DNA of 64,000 nt, taken from positions 4,960,001 to 5,024,000 of the forward strand of contig JYIP02000003.1 in assembly GCA_001051155.2 (NCBI GenBank), given 5' to 3'. Shown here piece after piece: positions 10,284 through 20,646 of the stretch. Each line of letters starts with the position of its first letter. The first letter of the stretch is position 1. This DNA comes from Chrysoporthe austroafricana. Lineage: Eukaryota > Ascomycota > Sordariomycetes > Diaporthales > Cryphonectriaceae. A program made the translations under genes and the position numbers. The notes under the pieces were generated by a model that saw only the letters and a program-made list of their open reading frames with translations, ran no database searches and was not told the origin of the DNA.

Positions 10284-12215
10284 AGCCATGACACAGAGCG
10301 GATCGTGAAGTTTCCTAGGCGGAGGAACTATACGATAACATGCTCACGCCACAGCAGCGGCAAGACGGCGGTGTATATCGTGGAGAGAGAGGAATCGTTC
10401 GAGGAAGCAGCAGCAGGCACCCAGATCACGGACAGGACCTAGCGGCGGCAACTCCTGGGGCCTACAGCATGAGCAACCTGGCAGTCAACATTGACGTCTT
10501 CTCCTAGCCTAGCATCACGGTAAGATGATGAGTACTGATGCGCCGCGGGTTCGGAATGCTGACCTGTCTGTAGACGTATAATACCCTGGACCGAGCCCGA
10601 GGTCCGTCCGGTTGAGCCAAGCTGCGTCCTGACGTGCGATCACCACGGCCGCCCGAAGTCAGGTTGCGATCGCCTCAGAAAGCTGGCCAGCCCAAGAGCG
10701 TGGCAGGAGCAGCAGGAGTGGGGAGAGGTGACAGTGAGACGTCTTGGCAGCCTTCTTGAGACGAGGAGAGACTGTCTGAGGTGGTTCTGGTGTGTGCTAA
10801 GGTTGAATATCGTATGGTGATGGGGTGGGTGGTGGCGCGCTGTGAGTCACCACGGAGGAGTTCAACAGCAGGGTCTGAAAGATGTTCATGATGAAATGCG
10901 GCGATATATGATAGTGAATGAATGTACTGCGTTGTGTTTGGAGGACTCGTCGCTGGAGGTGCTTTGCGGCTGAAAACCCACCTGGAACCCCTGGAATGCC
11001 AAGTCTACTGTAGTGTGTCTTCCACTGCAGCAGAGCCCTACAGTGCCTGTGGCCTATGCGAATTCCTGTAAGGAGCCCTAGGTAGTTAGTGTGTGAGTGG
11101 GTTGTGGATACCTAGTATTATCTCTTGTACATACTTGAGCCCTACCCTGCCGTACTAGGTACTACGTATGTACAGTACCTATTATCTGTATTCACTGCTG
11201 TTTGTCAGCAGGCCTTGTGCCTCTTCGTGCTGCTGCTGCTGTGACAGAGGACAAGGGCCCTGTGGACCCAGGCCCAACCCCCAGTACAGTGCAGTACCCC
11301 GCTGGCCCCCCAGCATGTTAGTGGTTGGCGGCCCGTGGCTGACCTCACCCACTTACACAGCACTATTCACTAGCCACCTACGTCCTCCTCCAGCGTCCTC
11401 CTCCAGCGCCCTCCTCCTCCTCTGGCTTCCTTCTCACCCTCACCTCCAGCACTCCCGCGCTCCCAGCCCTGCTGTGATACCCTCTCCCCCCCCAGACCAC
11501 ACTCGACATCGCCAAGGGCCGGCCGCCTCGCCACGCATATCGATCCGCACCATCAGTCCATGAGCCATCCATCTCTCTGGCCTCCACTGGCTGTCCCAGT
11601 GCTGACAGGCGAGGCACCCACCCCGCTTTGTCATCCCCAGCGTTGTTGTCCTCACCTGCTGACATCTCACTCCGCCCTGCGCACCGTCCTTCGACCAGAC
11701 CAGCCTTCACCAGTCCAGTGAATTAGCCCTGGGTCCGGCCCAACACCGCAGTCTGAGCGTCCTGTGATCCGCAGCAGCCAGGCCCTTCGAGACCCCGGCC
11801 GCTGTGCCTAGTCAGCAATATCAGGACTCGGCAGATGAGCACAGTCCTGGGAGGGCCTTCGTCATAAGCTTTCTGGCCTGGCATTGGGACCTCAAAACAA
11901 AACACCTTCTGACCCCAAGCTGTCACCCCGGCCGCTCAGTATTCGACTCCGGCACAGACCTCTTGCGGCAGGCCCGGGTCTGTGGAGCTTGTCGCCGGGC
12001 TCATATCCACTTTACGGCCCCACGTTCGCCCGTCCGATATCCACCTTGAACATCACCAGATGCCGACGTCCCCGTGAGAGACCTCGCTGATTCAGGTCTC
12101 TGAAGCCTCCTGCTATCCTTCTGGGTATAGCGTTTGCGGGTGGGAGGTCTCTGCTGCGGTGCAGCTTGTCATCGCGAGAGTCGCCGGCTCCGGAGCACCT
12201 ATCGACTCTCGGGGG
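10284..12215. other. Intergenic region, no gene seen
   Basis: About 1.9 kb lies between the regulator and the F-box gene. Several frames open by chance in the GC-rich DNA, but none shows coding character or a recognisable motif. The part from about 11400 onward is pyrimidine-rich and probably holds promoter and 5' leader of the gene at 12216. Short CTGCTG and CTCCTC tracts occur; no long repeat. Confidence 0.4.
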
Positions 12216-13501
12216 ATGGAACCGAACACGGCGGACCCGCCCGAGGACGGCGGCCCCGGCCGAATCCTGCCGGGCTTCACCAGCATATCCCAGAGCATCC
12301 GCAAGGCCGTCGCTGTCGTCACCGAGCCGCTTTCGCCCTCGCGCAGCGAGCTCAGCTTCGGGTCGCCGCCTTCGACCCCCGGCCCCGAGAAACTCCGGAG
12401 GTCCAGCACCCCACGCAAGAGCGCCGACGGCGCCGACGGCGCCGCCGGCCTCGTCACCTCCTCCTGTGAGCTGGCGCCGAGGGGCCCGCTGACCCTCATG
12501 ACCCTGCCTCCGGAGCTGCAGATCGCCGTCATCAGCTTCCTCGGCTTCGGCGACATCGAGCGCCTGCGCCGCACTTCGCGGTACTGGTACAACTTCGCGA
12601 CGCCCCGGCTCGTGCGCAGCATCTACGGCCCGGACACCTTCCGCGCCATGCTCATCCAGCACTGCCGCGTCTGCCTGACCTACTGCCCCGAGGACGTCCA
12701 CCGCATCTTCACCAACCCCTTCGACGCTGGCTACCCGCTGTCGTCCCGCTGCGTCCGGTGCACCGTGCAGAGCAAGGACGGCACCGTGCGCTTCGGCCGC
12801 AAGGTCATCCTCGGCAACTTCACCGAGTACTGGGCCTGCCGCTGGTGCGGCTGGCCCGTCACCGACGACCCCTCCACCGGCAACGCCCAGTTCCACCGCC
12901 GTTGCTACGACAAGTACGCCCTCGTGCTGCTGGCCTTCTTCGTCCTCGGCTGGGTCCAGCTGCTGCTCGGCATCGCTGCCGACGCCCTCCTGTGGCACTA
13001 CTTCCGGAAGGACCAGGCCATCATGGCCTCGTCCTTCGTGGGGTTCGCGCTGATGTGGTTTTGCGTCTCTCTGATCATGTTCAGGGGCAACAAGGTGAGG
13101 ACATACCACTGGGCCTGCCTCATGGAGGTTATCATCATAGCCCTCTGGGTAAGTAACCCCCATCCATCCGACCTGGTCTCGCAGGAACCCGTTGACCAAA
13201 AACCCCCCTCCTCCAGATACCGTCCTGCCGCTACATCGCCCAGGGGTTCGCAGGGGAGCGAGACCTGTCGGCCCCGAGGCGGGCGGCCGTGGCCACCCTG
13301 GCCCTCGTCGCGCTTAACATGTTGTTCCGGCTCCTCAACATCATCGGCAACGTTGTCCTCATCTGCGAGTACGACCGCACGAAGCACTACGTCCCCCGGA
13401 TCCCCATCTGGCGCCGGTTCGTGAACCCGATCATGACGGCCCTGATCTTCTGGACGTACCCGCAGCACGCCGAGCGCAAGTACGGGCCTGACTGGTCGTG
13501 A
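12216..13501 (+). CDS. F-box protein with Cys-rich zinc-binding-like segment and C-terminal transmembrane helices, 405 aa
   Basis: Exon 1 is 12216-13148, the intron 13149-13216 (GTAAGT...CCAG) and exon 2 is 13217-13501. An in-frame ATG at 12159 could add 19 residues. Residues 1-85 are disordered and Pro/Ser-rich. An F-box follows at about 95-140 (LMTLPPELQIAVISFLGFGD, then RLRRTSRYWYNFA). A Cys-rich part comes next with CRVCLTYC, RCVRC, ACRWCGW and RRCYDKY, suggesting a treble-clef or zinc-ribbon-like fold. After that come hydrophobic segments (LVLLAFFVLGWVQLLLGIA, IMASSFVGFALMWFCVSLIM, ACLMEVIIIALW, LALVALNMLFRLLNIIGNVV). F-boxes normally recruit substrates to SCF ubiquitin ligases. A membrane-anchored version with a zinc segment would act at an internal membrane, which is inference. 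The sequence ends about 40 residues after the last helix. Confidence 0.85.
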
Positions 13502-14204
13502 TGGGGGGGAGGTCTTGTGGGCCGGCGCATGACAGCCGTCGGAACGCTTTACTTTTTTACCCTATGTATGAACACTACAGGGAAAAGTTCTGTCGAGGGA
13601 ATTCTGTAGCCCTGCTATGCGGCCCTCGGGCCCGAGGAACTACTCTTCCTGGTCGGGACGGAGACGCACTAACGTGAGGCGGCTGAGCAGCCGATGGCCT
13701 CCTGCATTGATCGCACCATCGGGCTGGGTGCGGGTTGGTATGGGTTGAAGGAACTTGAGGCTGAAGAGCCCTCAGTAGCTGGGCTCCTACGAGGGCCCGT
13801 GTCATGTGTGCTTTGTTGGAAGCACAAAACAACATGCGCACACGAACCGCTACGGGACAGAAAAGGGGGACCTTCGTCACGATCTCACTTCAGGTTTAGC
13901 TTATATTGCGTGCGTACCTGGGTAGAATCTAAACAGAACCCCGGTCTCTGAGGGCCGCTTCTGCAGGTGTCTCTCCCTGGACGATATATATCCCTTGACT
14001 CGCTGCAACGCTGCCGAGGCACCTGGGGCTATCGAGGCTTCCCATTTATTGACCTCGGCGGTGACCTTGTTGATGTGTATCCCCGTCTGCTTTCCCGCCC
14101 TTCGAGTTGCGTTATCTTTTTCCTCCTCTATCAAAGACGAGATAAAAAAAAAAAAAAAAAAAAAAAAAAAANCCCCCTCCCTTGATGCTTATTTTTTTAA
14201 CCAC

Positions 14205-14248
<44 letters not shown>

Positions 14249-14850
14249 TACACTGCTCCGATATTGCTCTTTTGGAGCTCAACACCAAGGTCGCCCCGCT
14301 CAAAACGAGCAGGACATTCCAATCCCGCCCCCCCCTTCAAGCGGCCAGACCAAACGTGATAATCAAACCCTCCAATTCTTTGATGCTCCTCCCTTTTTTC
14401 AGATATACCCAAGTGATTAGTTTGACCCCTATGTTTGTTATATATACATATAACTTTAGACATTAATTATTAAATTCAACTTGTCGGGAATTTTCAAAAA
14501 TCGAGTTAGAGACAGCTACTTCCTCGCATTTGGGAGTATGAGACCCCCACCCAAGCGGCCATAAGCGCCGCAGGAACCTCCGAGGTCGATGCATGCACCC
14601 GGAGATGATGATGACGACGGCAACGTGTTGGAGCCATTCTTCTAGAGCTGGGATGCGCAGCGCTGAGGGGAGTCTGGCTCCGACCAGTTAGAGTCGTTTC
14701 CTTAGAGCACCACCTGTGCCATATCGCCACGGTGAAGTAGGAGACTCAAGCCGTACGTAGGAAGCTATCGTCAATTCGGATAGACTTTCGGTTCGGAGAG
14801 GTGTCTTGGGGCATCGATGCGGCCGGAGCTCGGGCGGCTCTGCCCCTTCT
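13502..14850. other. Intergenic region with poly(A) runs and an N
   Basis: No gene is visible between the F-box gene and the HET gene, which converge here. The notable content is two very long A runs flanking an undetermined base (separate entry). The part after 14400 is AT-rich. Confidence 0.4.
14144..14244. repeat. Two long poly(A) runs around an ambiguous base (N at 14172)
   Basis: A run of 28 A (14144-14171) ends at an N at 14172, followed by 35 bases of ordinary sequence and a second run of 37 A (14208-14244). Such uninterrupted runs next to a single N suggest an assembly join or unresolved homopolymer. A retroposed poly(A) tail is an alternative, but no retrogene or target-site duplication is apparent. 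Confidence 0.6.
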
Positions 14851-16568
14851 TCAATAACCAAGACTGCGGACCTTGGACGCTCGTGTCTCACCCGCGCTGG
14901 CGGTGCTTGAGAGGGGTACTGTGAAGCTCCTCAGCTTGTACCACGTCGGTGAGCCTGGTGGCGATATCCCATTGCATGACTCGTCGTCGCCCCCCAGCTC
15001 CTCCCTCGTCAGCTGCTGCAAGGACGCCGCCACCGCCTCGTCGTAAAGCTGGGATGCCCTGAACGTGGACGTCGGGCGGGGCGCGATGATGCAGTCCTTG
15101 ACGATGCGCACGATGCGCTCGAACGCCTGCCAGGCCTCGGGGTCCTCGTCGCGCGGGAAGCCGCGGAAGCGGTTTAGCACCCGGTCGCAGGCCTGTTCGT
15201 GGTCGAGCGTGTTCAGGACGTGGAAGGCGTGGTGGAAGTACTGGACCAGGATGCCGAGGTACGGCTTGACCAATTCGTGCCTGAGCATGGTCTTGTCGCC
15301 GACCAGCTCGGTGATGTTGTAAAGCGTCTCGTTGAGCGCAAAGGGCTCGTCCTGGCGGGGGACGCCTAAGGCGTCGCCTAAGATACGCCGGAACCTAGAC
15401 CACCCGGCGAAGTCAGTGCAAGATTTGGAAGGCCGAAGGTGCCCAAGGACCCTATAGTATAGCCGCCAGGGAGGGATCGTATAGTCGGCAAGCAGCGGGA
15501 CCGGGGAGGTGGCCGGTGTCTTGACGAGCGACAAGAGGGCATACACCCGATCGCGAGGGTCGCTGCATTCGCTCTGGTAGAACGCCTCGAGTAATTGATC
15601 GAGGGTCTTTGCTCCCAGGTCCGCATCACCGAGGGTGACCTGCCAGTAGTACCGGGCGTTGCCGAGGGTCCACCAGCCCGCGAGCGGGCCCTCGTCGTCC
15701 TCGACGCCGAAGAATCGCATTTCGCCTCGACCCTTGGATACGAGATTCAGCAATTTTTCCCACCAGACCCCCCGCCGGCCACAGAGGAGAAGCAGGTTCT
15801 TGGGGAGGGCGAATTCCTGGACGACCCACATGCGGCGCCAATACGGTCGGGCCAGGAGCGAGAACAAGGCGCTTCGTATCCTGTGGCGGTCCCGGCTGTA
15901 TTTGTTGACATAGACTTTCTGGTCGACTCGCACCTCGCACACTGTTCGGGGGTTTCGTGTCCGGATCACATTGATCGCGAGAGCCGAGTCCCTGGATTCA
16001 GGCCCGAGCCACGCAATGACGCATGCCGCCCGGGAGAAGATCTGTGCCATCAGGTTCACCTGGTGCCCACGCTCGTGCAGGTCCTGCTGGTTAATGCAGA
16101 TAGCATCGATCCAGAAATAGTCGTGCACGAGGTCCCTTTCCCGTGCCGGGTCCTCGGAAAAGCAGGCGTCCCCCCTGTCCCTGAGGATAGAGAGCAGGGC
16201 ATGAAGGTTGTCGCGAACCCGCAGCGGCCTGCCATTGACCATGACGGTCTCGGCTATATCAGGTGGGCCCCATGTGTAGGAGAGAGCCACATACGGAGGG
16301 CACTGGCCGACATCGAACGTTTCTAGAGTGCATTGGATCAGAGCTGCTGCCGACCCGCGCCGTTCTTGCCTACTAGTACAGCGTCAGAACACCGGGCCGT
16401 GTGTTGAGGATGGGGGAGACTCCGGGAACATCGGATGAGGCTGAGAGCTTACCAACCGCCCGCGTGCGAACCCACAGTTTCCCTTGCGAAGCGCAGTAGG
16501 CGGATGTGTCGTTTCGATCGATCGAGTGGTATATGCTCGAAGGCGGCCACGTCTTCAAAGGGCGCCAT
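14851..16568 (-). CDS. Heterokaryon-incompatibility (HET) domain protein, two exons, 545 aa
   Basis: Exon 1 is 16568-16453, the intron 16452-16373 (GTAAGC...ACTAG) and exon 2 is 16372-14851. The open frame starting at the internal ATG 16290 is only part of it: splicing adds the standard HET N-terminus, with HIRLLRF (residues 21-27) and TLETFDVGQCPPYVALSY. The HET core is intact in order: ALSYTWG (about 68-74), FWIDAICINQQD, then AQIFSRAACVIAWLGPES, and later YWRRMWVVQEFAL. HET-domain proteins trigger cell death or growth inhibition after non-self recognition in Pezizomycotina; many HET-like genes have no assigned allelic role, so the function here is unknown. No NACHT, ankyrin or WD40 part is fused to it. 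The C-terminal 200 residues are helical and unassigned. Confidence 0.9.
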
Positions 16569-18822
16569 GCCGGGCGTTCATCGGGCGGACGCAATGGGGA
16601 GGGGAGAAACCGACAGTCCTCAGGCAGCGGGCGGGCGGCACGCAGGGGGGGCCACCATTTTGTGTGCAAGGCAGACAGACAGGCTCAGAAGGATGCTGAC
16701 GCCGTGCATGTGTAGCGTCGTCACCGGACTGTAGGGCGCCCCATCTCGGCCTGTGCCGACTGGACAGGCGAAGGTGCGGCTCTGCAGGTCCAGGCGCTGG
16801 TGCATCAGCGCGGCTTGGCCTTCCCCTCCACTCCAGCGCTGTCAGCCCCGCCCACTATCCTCGCAGCCCCCGTGGGCGTGCGCAGGATGCGCGTGGAGGG
16901 TGTGCTGGACACAGCTGAACATTAGACACGGGAGAGAACCGCAGTGGCCGTCGAGTCATCGCAGCAGCTGTCGAGTCAAACGCCCGCAGTGGCTGCCTCC
17001 CCACGAAGGTTGTCGGGGGGGCCGAGAAGGCTGTGCAGGGGTGTGGGCCGATATCAGACGCTGGAGGCATGCCGATACTGGACGAGAGCCATATCGGGAA
17101 CGGCGTCTCTGCACCGGGAGCGACTTGGTGAGAAGGCCGGGCCTATCACGTCGTCCCATACTATGTAGGTGCCGTCTATCTCTGTCGGACAAGCCTCTAG
17201 TCGGCTTGTCTTCTCGCATGAGGCCCTTGCAGACCGTTGGATGCAGGGCTCGGGGACGGCGGCGCTGGGGCTGGCGCCGTGGCGTCTCACGCGGAGGAGC
17301 TGCTGAGACCACTAGACGATGAGACGAGCATCTCAGCCCTTGAACAGGCGGCCCTCCAGCCTGATGCTCGCGTGCGCAGGACGTAGGACGAGATGTGGCT
17401 GCCGCCAGAAACGCTTGAAGTTGGCTGCGGGTCCGCGTCATTCCGTACCCCAGGAATTTGGGGGCCGTAAGTGGGTGGGTGCTGCTGGACTGTATGTCAT
17501 ATCCTGTACCTGAGCAGACGACGGCAGGGGAAGTTGACGAACAGTGGAGCGAGGTCCAAGCGTGCCCAGCAGGCAGCAGGGGAGATGTGGCTGGTGGGCC
17601 AGGGTGCAAGCCACAGCTGAGGCGTCTGGGGGACTTGGGGCCATGACTCGGAGGACCCTCATGAACACCAAACCTCGACCTCGAGATCACTTTATGGCCA
17701 CAGCCAAACCCGCACCAGTGGCCCTGGACACTTCTGTCCCGCCTGCAGGGCCTCAACGGCCACCCAGGAAACACCCCTATCGTCTTTTCTGGCAGCCACA
17801 GCCCCATGCGGCCGGATATGGCCCGCCTCGCAGGTGGCACTGCTGCCGCCAGCGGCCGGAAGACCACCAGCATCCGGTAGGTCTGGTATGTACCACCACA
17901 GCCCCATCCCGTCTTTTCCCCCTCGAGAAGGGCATGGGCAGAGAGCCCAGCCGCGGTTCCCCCCTCTCATGCCATCTCTGGGCCTGCCAGGCCAGGTACG
18001 GGGTGCCTGCGCCCCCGTATCTGCGTCGCATCCTCGCAGCCTCTCTGCCCCTCACGGGCGGGCACAAAGCTGGCAGCTCCTCACGAAACTGCACCTCAGG
18101 CCTAAGTGGGCCTGCCGTAGCAGTAGCAGCCACTAACAGCAGCTGCAGCTGCCAGCAGAAGCACGGACCACCTGCAACACAGCCCAGGCGGCAACGGCAG
18201 CGGCAGCAGCAGCAGCGGCAGCAGCCCTGAACAGAGGGGAAGGGAGGGGAAAACAGCTGAGCACCAGCAGGGGGATAGCTGTTTCTGGGGGGAGGGTAGG
18301 GGATGCTTAGGGGGGGAGGGTGCTGAGCTGCCAACCATTCCGCAGGTTGAAGCAAGGTCAGTTTCACTGGATGAATGTATAGTAGTACGGTTGTGCTTAC
18401 ACGCAGTAAAGGCTCGGGCATGACTGGATGTGTTNCGAACAAGCAAACCATTCCCAAGGTAAAAGAAAAAAAAGAAAAAAAAAAAAAAAAAAAAAAACAC
18501 AGCAATCCGCCTGGGGTGCAAGCTGCTGCAAGCTGCACTGAGGTCGCCCCCCCCCCCAAAATCCAGATTCGACTCATCCCCATCCGCCATCTGCTGGATC
18601 AGCCTCCTCGATTTTTACAACGCCGTCTGCTCGACCCGTCAACATCCCAACCCGACTCCAACCCAACACCAACCACCACCTAACTTCTTCCCAACCACTC
18701 GCGCCGGCGACGACACAACCACTCCACCAGTCCACCTCTGCGCCGACATTTTTAATCTGTCTTCGTACCCCCATCCAGCTTCTCAGCAGCCCCGTCTCCC
18801 TCAATAACAAAGCATCCTCACA
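16569..18822. other. Intergenic region, no gene supported
   Basis: About 2.25 kb of GC-rich DNA upstream of the HET gene (minus) and the H2A.Z gene (plus). Long open frames on both strands overlap each other and have the Arg/Pro/Ser composition of non-coding GC-rich sequence. CAG/CGG-rich microsatellite occurs at 18185-18225. An N stands at 18435, with A-rich tracts at 18465-18497. The last 250 bp are C-rich leader sequence of the histone gene. Confidence 0.4.
18435..18497. repeat. Ambiguous base followed by A-rich tract
   Basis: An N at 18435 is followed within 40 bp by A-rich sequence ending in a run of 23 A (18475-18497). As at 14172, an unresolved base sits close to a long homopolymer, pointing to a difficult-to-sequence or joined position. 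Confidence 0.5.
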
Positions 18823-19805
18823 ATGGCCGGCGGCAAGGGAAAGTCCTCTGGCGGGAAGAGCTCGGGCGGGAAGACCTCGTCTGCGGAGGGGCCCAAGAAG
18901 CAGCAGAGCCACTCTGCGCGTGCTGGTCTCCAGGTAAGAGCATCTGCATCTTCGTGATCCGCATCGCCGCCGATACCAGCCTCGACTCGCGGTGCCCGCC
19001 GCCCCTCGACACGATATCGCTGCTGTTTTGCCGCATGCCAGCCGACGCGTCCTCGCCGCGCACCCTCGAGCTTACCCATCCCATCCCTCGCTGCTCCCTC
19101 GCGCCACCACAAGCACCCCTCGAATGTCCACCACAACAACCCCGATGCAATAACATCGCGCGCCTCGGTCCTCTGGATATCTCATCTGGTCCGCTGTCGA
19201 CCTCGAGCGCGCGCGATTGAATATCTGATGGGCTTGACCCCCCGCCCACCCGGCTTGCGCCACCCCGTGCCGCATGGGATGGGTTCGCAGCCTGCTCCGC
19301 CACCGTCGCTCTCGCTCGTCATCATCCCTCGGGCGCATCACCACCGCTGACCATGTCGTCGTCTAGTTCCCCTGCGGTCGTGTCAAGCGTTTCCTCAAGG
19401 CCAACACCCAGAACAAGATGCGCGTCGGCGCCAAGGCGGCTGTCTATGTCACCGCGGTTCTCGAGTACTTGACTGCCGAGGTTCTCGAGCTGGCAGGCGT
19501 AAGTCCTCTCCCCATCCCCCTCCCCCTCCTGCTCCCCGCGCGTGCGCTCCCCGCCGGTGCGCGCCCTGCTGCTGTCCGTGTGTGACCGTGCTGACGCGCC
19601 TCCGTCGCCGCGACAGAATGCCGCCAAGGACTTGAAGGTCAAGCGTATCACCCCTCGCCATCTGCAGCTCGCCATCCGTGGCGACGAGGAGCTCGACACC
19701 CTCATCCGCGCGACCATCGCCTTCGGCGGTGTCCTGCCCCACATCAACCGTGCCCTGCTGCTCAAGGTCGAACAGAAGAAGAAGGCAAAGGCTCAGGAGG
19801 CATAG
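18823..19805 (+). CDS. htz1: Histone variant H2A.Z, three exons, 143 aa
   Basis: Exons are 18823-18933, 19367-19498 and 19617-19805, with a long first intron (433 bp, GTAAGA...CTAG) and a second of 118 bp (GTAAGT...ACAG); all junctions are phase 0. The N-tail is Gly/Lys/Ser-rich ([17 protein letters not shown]), with acetylatable lysines. The fold follows: [18 protein letters not shown], then [20 protein letters not shown] and [20 protein letters not shown]. Diagnostic H2A.Z residues that differ from canonical H2A are [21 protein letters not shown] and the segment [16 protein letters not shown]. The C-tail ends [10 protein letters not shown]2A.Z replaces H2A in nucleosomes at promoters and is deposited by SWR-C. 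The long first intron close to the start codon is typical of fungal histone-variant and ribosomal genes and may carry regulatory signals. Identification is very firm. Confidence 0.96.
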
Positions 19806-20646
19806 ATGCCGCTTCTGCGATCGGACCCGGCGGTGATCTCGACCTCGCGATCATCTGCCGCGCCGCTTGTGTGACCGATAGCTTTTGTCCGCCCGGGTGC
19901 GCACTGGTAGAAGGCGTTGTGCTGGCTGGTCTTGCGTGAAGGATAGTCACGCGGAGAGCCCGCGCTCGGGGCACCGGCAACACTCACTGCATGTATGAGT
20001 TGTCCTGTCCTCAACGACGGAGAAAACACGGCGGCGTCCGTCTCGCGTGCAGCGGTGTCGGCCACAGACCTCTGGGCCTCGCTCACCCGCTTGGGGGGGA
20101 AAGGGTGGCTGGGAGTGTACCAACAGAACCTTTTTATTTCTTTGATGCTTGTTTGTTGTCGTGCTCTTCCATGAGCCAGTAAACGGTGGTCAAAGATGGG
20201 AAGTGAGGTCATTGATGAGGGACAGAAATTATTCCTACGGTAATAAAAGCAATGCTGATGTCGTCGTGCTTGCCGTCATGCTTTCATGCAGAATCTATAT
20301 ACTCTTGTGATTTCCCCATCTCAGGTCCGTCTTGCAAGCTCGCGAATGCCATGTGATAGATATCTCACTCTGGTTGATATGCCGATATGCCTCGCTATTC
20401 GTGCAGCTGCTATCTCCAAAACGTAACAGCACAAGAACACGCACCCAACGCCCCTCTCTCATGATGAGAGGATTCCTCATCCTCCACAGGGCAACGAGAT
20501 CCCGCTCGTCGCTGCTGCCGCTGCTCTGCCGCTGCTCGAGTGCTGGTAGCGATGACACAGCAGAGCCGAGGGCGCGTCCTCACCCTCAACCTCGGTAGGC
20601 CCAGCTAATAGTACAGGTGCCGGTACGGATTGGTGCCGGCACGAAA
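19806..20646. other. Convergent 3' region
   Basis: About 840 bp between the 3' ends of the H2A.Z gene and the gene on the opposite strand ending at 20647. It should contain both terminators. I see no gene. Confidence 0.4.

Noticed and set aside
12012..13199. 395-residue frame on the minus strand
   Set aside because: Antisense of the F-box gene; composition is that of complement GC-rich codons and no domain is present.
14144..14244. Poly(A) runs as the tail of a retrotransposon
   Set aside because: No reverse transcriptase, retrogene or target-site duplication is near; the adjoining N favours an assembly artefact.
16956..17873. 305-residue frame on the minus strand between HET and H2A.Z
   Set aside because: Pro/Arg/Ser-rich without any fold or start context; overlaps equally long frames on the other strand, as expected in non-coding GC-rich DNA.
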